Of a stretch of DNA of 64,000 nt, positions 61,110 to 64,000 are shown piece by piece. A program made the translations under genes and the position numbers. Numbering within the stretch: position 1 is the stretch's first letter; each line of letters begins with the position of its first letter. Source of the stretch: Demequina iriomotensis (GTDB lineage Bacteria > Actinomycetota > Actinomycetes > Actinomycetales > Demequinaceae); the NCBI RefSeq assembly GCF_000971395.1, contig NZ_BBME01000010.1:1-64000 (forward strand). Reading direction: 5' to 3'. The notes under the pieces are model-generated. The model was not told the DNA's origin, ran no database searches, and saw nothing but the letters and a program-made list of their open reading frames with translations.

Positions 61110-61806
61110 CCGCCGCGCCGCGGTCGCCGTCGCCGCGGCGCTCGCGCTGCTCCTCGCGGCCTGCGCCCCGCTCGGCCCTCCGCCCTATGCGACGCCCGCA
61201 CCTGTGGGGGCGACCGTCGCATCGTCCGGCGAGGACGGGTTCACGCACGCGGAGCGCATCGCGCTGCGCGTGTGGGCGCGCACGTGCACGGCCTACCGCA
61301 ACGGCTCCGCGTGGATGCTCGACCGCACGCACGCGGTCACCAACCGCCACGTGATCGAGGACGCGACGGTCATCGAGCTCACCGACTACCAGGGCAACGC
61401 CTACCACGGCACTGTCGCGGAGTACTCCGAGAGCGACGACCTCGCTCTCATCACCATCGACGGTGAGTTCCCCGCGAGGGGCACGGTCGCCGCGGACGAG
61501 CCCGACCCGGGCGACGAGCTCACCGCCGCCGGCTTCGCCCTCGGAGGGCCGCTCGCCTCGGTGTCGGGGCCCTTCGTGGAGCGACGGGTCAACGAGCTCG
61601 ACCCCGACGGCGCGCAGATCTACTTCGTCCGCATGCTCGCGCAGGAGGGCAACTCGGGATCGCCGGTGGTCGACGCCGCGGGCGACGTGGTGGGCGTGCT
61701 GTTCTCCTCCGACCTGGAGGCGTTCGCCGGCGCGGTGGCGCTCCCCCGCCTCCAGGCCTTCCTCGCGGACGATGCGGAACGCACCCGGGTGGACGCGTCC
61801 TGCTGA
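61102..61806 (+). CDS. Trypsin-like serine protease lipoprotein, copy 2
   Basis: A 234-residue lipoprotein, paralogue of the 59821 gene. Lipobox AAC (LLLAACAP), then the triad: His in TNRHVIEDA, Asp in SDDLALITI, Ser in GNSGSPVVDAAG. The N-terminal linker is shorter than in copy 1. The start overlaps the anchor gene by eight bases, so both copies of the module are translated as coupled pairs. Likely role: envelope proteolysis. Confidence 0.85.
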   Translation: MGDRRAAVAVAAALALLLAACAPLGPPPYATPAPVGATVASSGEDGFTHAERIALRVWARTCTAYRNGSAWMLDRTHAVTNRHVIEDATVIELTDYQGNAYHGTVAEYSESDDLALITIDGEFPARGTVAADEPDPGDELTAAGFALGGPLASVSGPFVERRVNELDPDGAQIYFVRMLAQEGNSGSPVVDAAGDVVGVLFSSDLEAFAGAVALPRLQAFLADDAERTRVDASC

Positions 61807-61813
61807 GGACGCG

Positions 61814-62539
61814 TCAGGCCTGGGAGAGCCTCAGCTCGAGGCTGTCGACGCGCTGCGCGACCACGGCCGACCGGGCGAGCTGACCCTGGACGCGTTCGAC
61901 GATCTGATCCACCTCGGGCCGTGTGAGGCCCGCGACCAGGCCGAGGACCACAGCCACCTCGGCGCCGCGGCCGGGGACCGCGTCGACGCTCGTGAGCGCG
62001 TCCCCGAGCTCGACCGCCTCGACGATCGCGTCGCGCACCTCGGGCACCACCGCGCCGTCGGCCACCGCGGGCCGCCAGGGCTCGCCCTGACCGAGCGCCC
62101 ACACGGCGGGCCTCGGGATGAGCACGGTCTCCATGGCGGGGTTGACCACGAGCGCGCTCCAGCCCTCGGCGACCGCGGCGAGCGCGGCCCGCGGGCCCTC
62201 GGCGGGGATGGGACGGGCCGTGTCGCTCCAGGCCTTGACCGCGTCGACGTCGGTGAAGACGGGCAGCGCGCTGCGCCCGTCCGGCATCTCGACCGCGACC
62301 ACGCCCGTCGACGCGACCTCGTCCTGCTCGAGCCCGTGGCGCCCGACCACGCGCTTCTCGCCGGACGCGACCACGGGGATGAGCACGCGCGCGTAGGCGA
62401 GCGCGTCGACCACGTCGGTCAGCGGTCCCTTGCCGCGCGAGTAGCGGATGAGCGCCTGCGCGAGCTGCGCGTCCGCGCTGCCGTCGTCGTCGGCGAAGAT
62501 CGACTCGGGGATCTCCTTGCGGGGCTCGTCGTCGCTCAT
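61814..62539 (-). CDS. SseB-family protein
   Basis: A 241-residue protein with the SseB N-terminal domain: RVLIPVVA...STGVVAVEMPDGRSALPVFTDVDAVKAWSDTARPIP and VVNPAMETVLIPRPAVWAL. A helical C-terminal domain follows (ALTSVDAVPGRGAEVAVVLGLVAGLTRPEVDQIVERVQ). SseB-like proteins beside hisA/priA are a constant of actinobacteria, function not known. TAGGCT seven bases before the ATG. Confidence 0.88.
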   Translation of the reverse strand: MSDDEPRKEIPESIFADDDGSADAQLAQALIRYSRGKGPLTDVVDALAYARVLIPVVASGEKRVVGRHGLEQDEVASTGVVAVEMPDGRSALPVFTDVDAVKAWSDTARPIPAEGPRAALAAVAEGWSALVVNPAMETVLIPRPAVWALGQGEPWRPAVADGAVVPEVRDAIVEAVELGDALTSVDAVPGRGAEVAVVLGLVAGLTRPEVDQIVERVQGQLARSAVVAQRVDSLELRLSQA

Positions 62540-62570
62540 GGCTCCCAGCCTAGGGCCAGGGTGCGACGCG

Positions 62571-63056
62571 TCAGAGACCCGCGAGCGCCGTGAGGTCCGC
62601 GAGGAACGAGTCCGATCCCGTGAGGATCTCCGACGAGTCCCCCATCCGCGCCCACCGGCAGCCGTAGTCGTCGATGACGATCCGGAGGTGCCGCTGGTCC
62701 TCCACCAGGTGCAGCACGTACTCGGGGCCCAGCTCCATGGTGCATGCCTGGTTCAGGTCGGCAGGCTCGAGCGTGTCGACGAGCGCACGCACGCCGTCGA
62801 GGTCCTCGATCGCTGCGGGGCCCTCGGCGAGCGTCCACTCCTCGCCTATGGAGTACACGCACACCCACGCGGCGGTGAGCTCGCCGATCTCGGGAGCACC
62901 TGCCGCCGGTTCGACGGGCCCGGTCGCGGGCGTGAGCGTCTCGGCGCACCGCGGCGTGGCGTCCGTCGTGGGCTGGGTGTCGCCCACGTCGGAAGGCGGC
63001 GCGCACGCGGCGAGCACCACGGCCGTCAGCATCGCCACCGTCGCCCATCCGCGCAT
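62571..63056 (-). CDS. Small lipoprotein, unknown function
   Basis: A 161-residue lipoprotein: signal with lipobox LAAC (residues 15-18), Thr/Pro-rich linker, then a domain with VCVYSIGEEWTLAEGPAAIEDLDGVRALVDTLEPADLNQACTMELGPEYVLHLVEDQRHLRIVIDDYGC, two or three Cys in total, and a typical beta-hairpin WARMGDSSEIL. No enzyme motif. TAGCCT and GAAGGGG upstream. Confidence 0.72.
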   Translation of the reverse strand: MRGWATVAMLTAVVLAACAPPSDVGDTQPTTDATPRCAETLTPATGPVEPAAGAPEIGELTAAWVCVYSIGEEWTLAEGPAAIEDLDGVRALVDTLEPADLNQACTMELGPEYVLHLVEDQRHLRIVIDDYGCRWARMGDSSEILTGSDSFLADLTALAGL

Positions 63057-63109
63057 CGTCCACCCCTTCGCTCCCAGGCTAGACGCGCGGGACGCTGGAA
63101 GCGTTGGGG

Positions 63110-63847
63110 TCAGGGGCGACCGGCGATGTCGAGCGCCTGCGGGAGCGTGAAGTTGCCGTTGTAGAGGGCCTTGCCGACGATCGCACCCTCGATGCCGGCA
63201 CCCGTGAGGGTGCGCAGCGCGGCGATGTCGTCGAGCGAGCTGATGCCTCCGCTCGCGACCACGGGGGCGTCGGTCGCCTCGCACACCTGCGTGAGCAGCT
63301 CGAGGTTGGGGCCGGAGAGCATGCCGTCCTTCTTCACGTCGGTCACCACGTAGCGGGCGCAGCCCGCGGCGTCGAGGCGCGCGAGCACCTCCCACAGGTC
63401 GCCGCCCTCGCGGGTCCAGCCCCGGCCGGCGAGCGTGGTGCCGCGCACGTCGAGGCCCACCGCGATCCGGTCGCCGTGGCGGTCGATCGCACGCGCGGTC
63501 CACTCGGGGTCCTCGAGCGCGGCCGTGCCCAGGTTGACCCGCGCGCAGCCGGTCGCGAGGGCGCGCTCGAGCGACGCGTCGTCGCGGATGCCGCCGCTCA
63601 TCTCGACCTTGACGTCGACCGCCTTGACCACGCTCGCGAGCAGCTCCGCGTTGGAGCCGCGCCCGAACGCCGCGTCGAGGTCCACCAGGTGGATCCACTC
63701 GGCGCCGCCGGCGACCCAGTCCTGCGCCGCGGCGAGCGGGTCGCCGTAGCCGGTCTCCGAGCCCGCCTCGCCCTGCGTGAGGCGGACGGCCTGGCCGTCG
63801 GCGACGTCGACGGCGGGCAGGAGCTCGAGGCGGGAGGTCTCGGTCAT
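63110..63847 (-). CDS. priA: HisA/TrpF bifunctional isomerase (PriA)
   Basis: A 245-residue beta/alpha-barrel isomerase. [15 protein letters not shown] (catalytic Asp), [29 protein letters not shown], and [18 protein letters not shown] (second catalytic Asp) are the marks of ProFAR isomerase. In actinobacteria lacking trpF this enzyme also does the TrpF step; no separate trpF is in the window, so the dual role is inferred from taxonomy. ATG followed upstream by a short gap to the partial gene. Confidence 0.93.
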   Translation of the reverse strand: MTETSRLELLPAVDVADGQAVRLTQGEAGSETGYGDPLAAAQDWVAGGAEWIHLVDLDAAFGRGSNAELLASVVKAVDVKVEMSGGIRDDASLERALATGCARVNLGTAALEDPEWTARAIDRHGDRIAVGLDVRGTTLAGRGWTREGGDLWEVLARLDAAGCARYVVTDVKKDGMLSGPNLELLTQVCEATDAPVVASGGISSLDDIAALRTLTGAGIEGAIVGKALYNGNFTLPQALDIAGRP

Positions 63848-63911
63848 GGTCTCGCTTTCGTGGCAGTACAGCGTGATGGGGGCCGATGCGGCGGCCTCCA
63901 GGCTACCCGTC

Positions 63912-63931
63912 CGGCGCGCGCGAGCGCGCCG
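63912..63931 (-). terminator. Hairpin after the partial gene at the right edge
   Basis: CGGCGCGC-GCGA-GCGCGCCG, eight perfect pairs, 12 bp beyond the stop codon at 63943. Confidence 0.55.
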
Positions 63932-63942
63932 TGCGTCGCACC

Positions 63943-64000
63943 TCAGGGCGCGCTGACCTCGAGCCGGCCGAGGCTGGTGCCCTCGTCGACGAATCCACCG
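63943..64000 (-). CDS. C-terminal fragment of an unknown protein (cut by window edge)
   Basis: The last 18 codons of a minus-strand frame, reading ...[17 protein letters not shown], end at TGA 63943-63945, with a strong hairpin just beyond. Too short to assign. Confidence 0.35.
   Translation of the reverse strand, partial: GGFVDEGTSLGRLEVSAP

Overview
The window is high-GC actinobacterial chromosome, most likely Micrococcales (Demequina/Cellulomonas-like). Grounds: GC-rich coding on both strands, GTG/TTG starts, the infC-rpmI-rplT-trmH and pheST blocks, DUF1844 next to infC, SseB next to a HisA/PriA isomerase, a short GndA-type 6PGDH, a GndA/Zwf pair, a MetPS importer, and many apparently leaderless promoters (TANNNT 6-7 nt before ATG/GTG). 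No tRNA, rRNA, CRISPR, integrase or phage structural gene was seen.

Layout. 0-9.7 kb: a DUF222-like fragment, a conserved hypothetical, a macrodomain protein, zwf-gnd (oxidative pentose phosphate), a radical SAM protein behind a LexA box, a membrane protein and a DUF4914 P-loop protein. 9.7-21.3 kb: small-molecule enzymes, a lipoprotein phosphodiester glycosidase, a polar amino-acid ABC transporter behind a 10-bp-phased ATGCAT array, a transglutaminase-like protein, the MetPS importer and an MNT/HEPN toxin-antitoxin pair whose antitoxin carries a ribbon-helix-helix domain.

21.3-38.9 kb is an accessory island of mostly unrecognised genes: three interleaved paralogous metallophosphoesterases plus a fourth of another subgroup, several internally duplicated orphan families, two damaged genes, a possible RuvC/TnpB-like protein, a HExxH metallopeptidase and a protein made of four helix-turn-helix units. 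Eight promoters here share one architecture, TGTC(R)G + spacer + TANNNT at fixed spacing, matching the mycobacterial RecA-independent DNA-damage (PafBC) promoter. The island therefore looks like one damage-inducible regulon rather than a random set of orphans. Two more copies lie outside it, before the DUF222-like gene and before the m5C methyltransferases.

39.0-48.4 kb: a TM0106-type RecB-nuclease/helicase fusion, then a visibly lower-GC four-gene restriction-modification cluster (McrB-like, McrC-like, two convergent m5C methyltransferases) with the gene content of LlaJI/BsuMI systems.

48.5-64 kb returns to core genome: pheST with a leader peptide and attenuator-like hairpin, two diguanylate cyclases flanking a small membrane protein, trmH-rplT-rpmI-infC, DUF1844, two copies of a coiled-coil anchor plus trypsin-like lipoprotein module, sseB and priA/hisA.

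Promoter, terminator and homology statements come from reading the sequence and from family knowledge; no database search was run.
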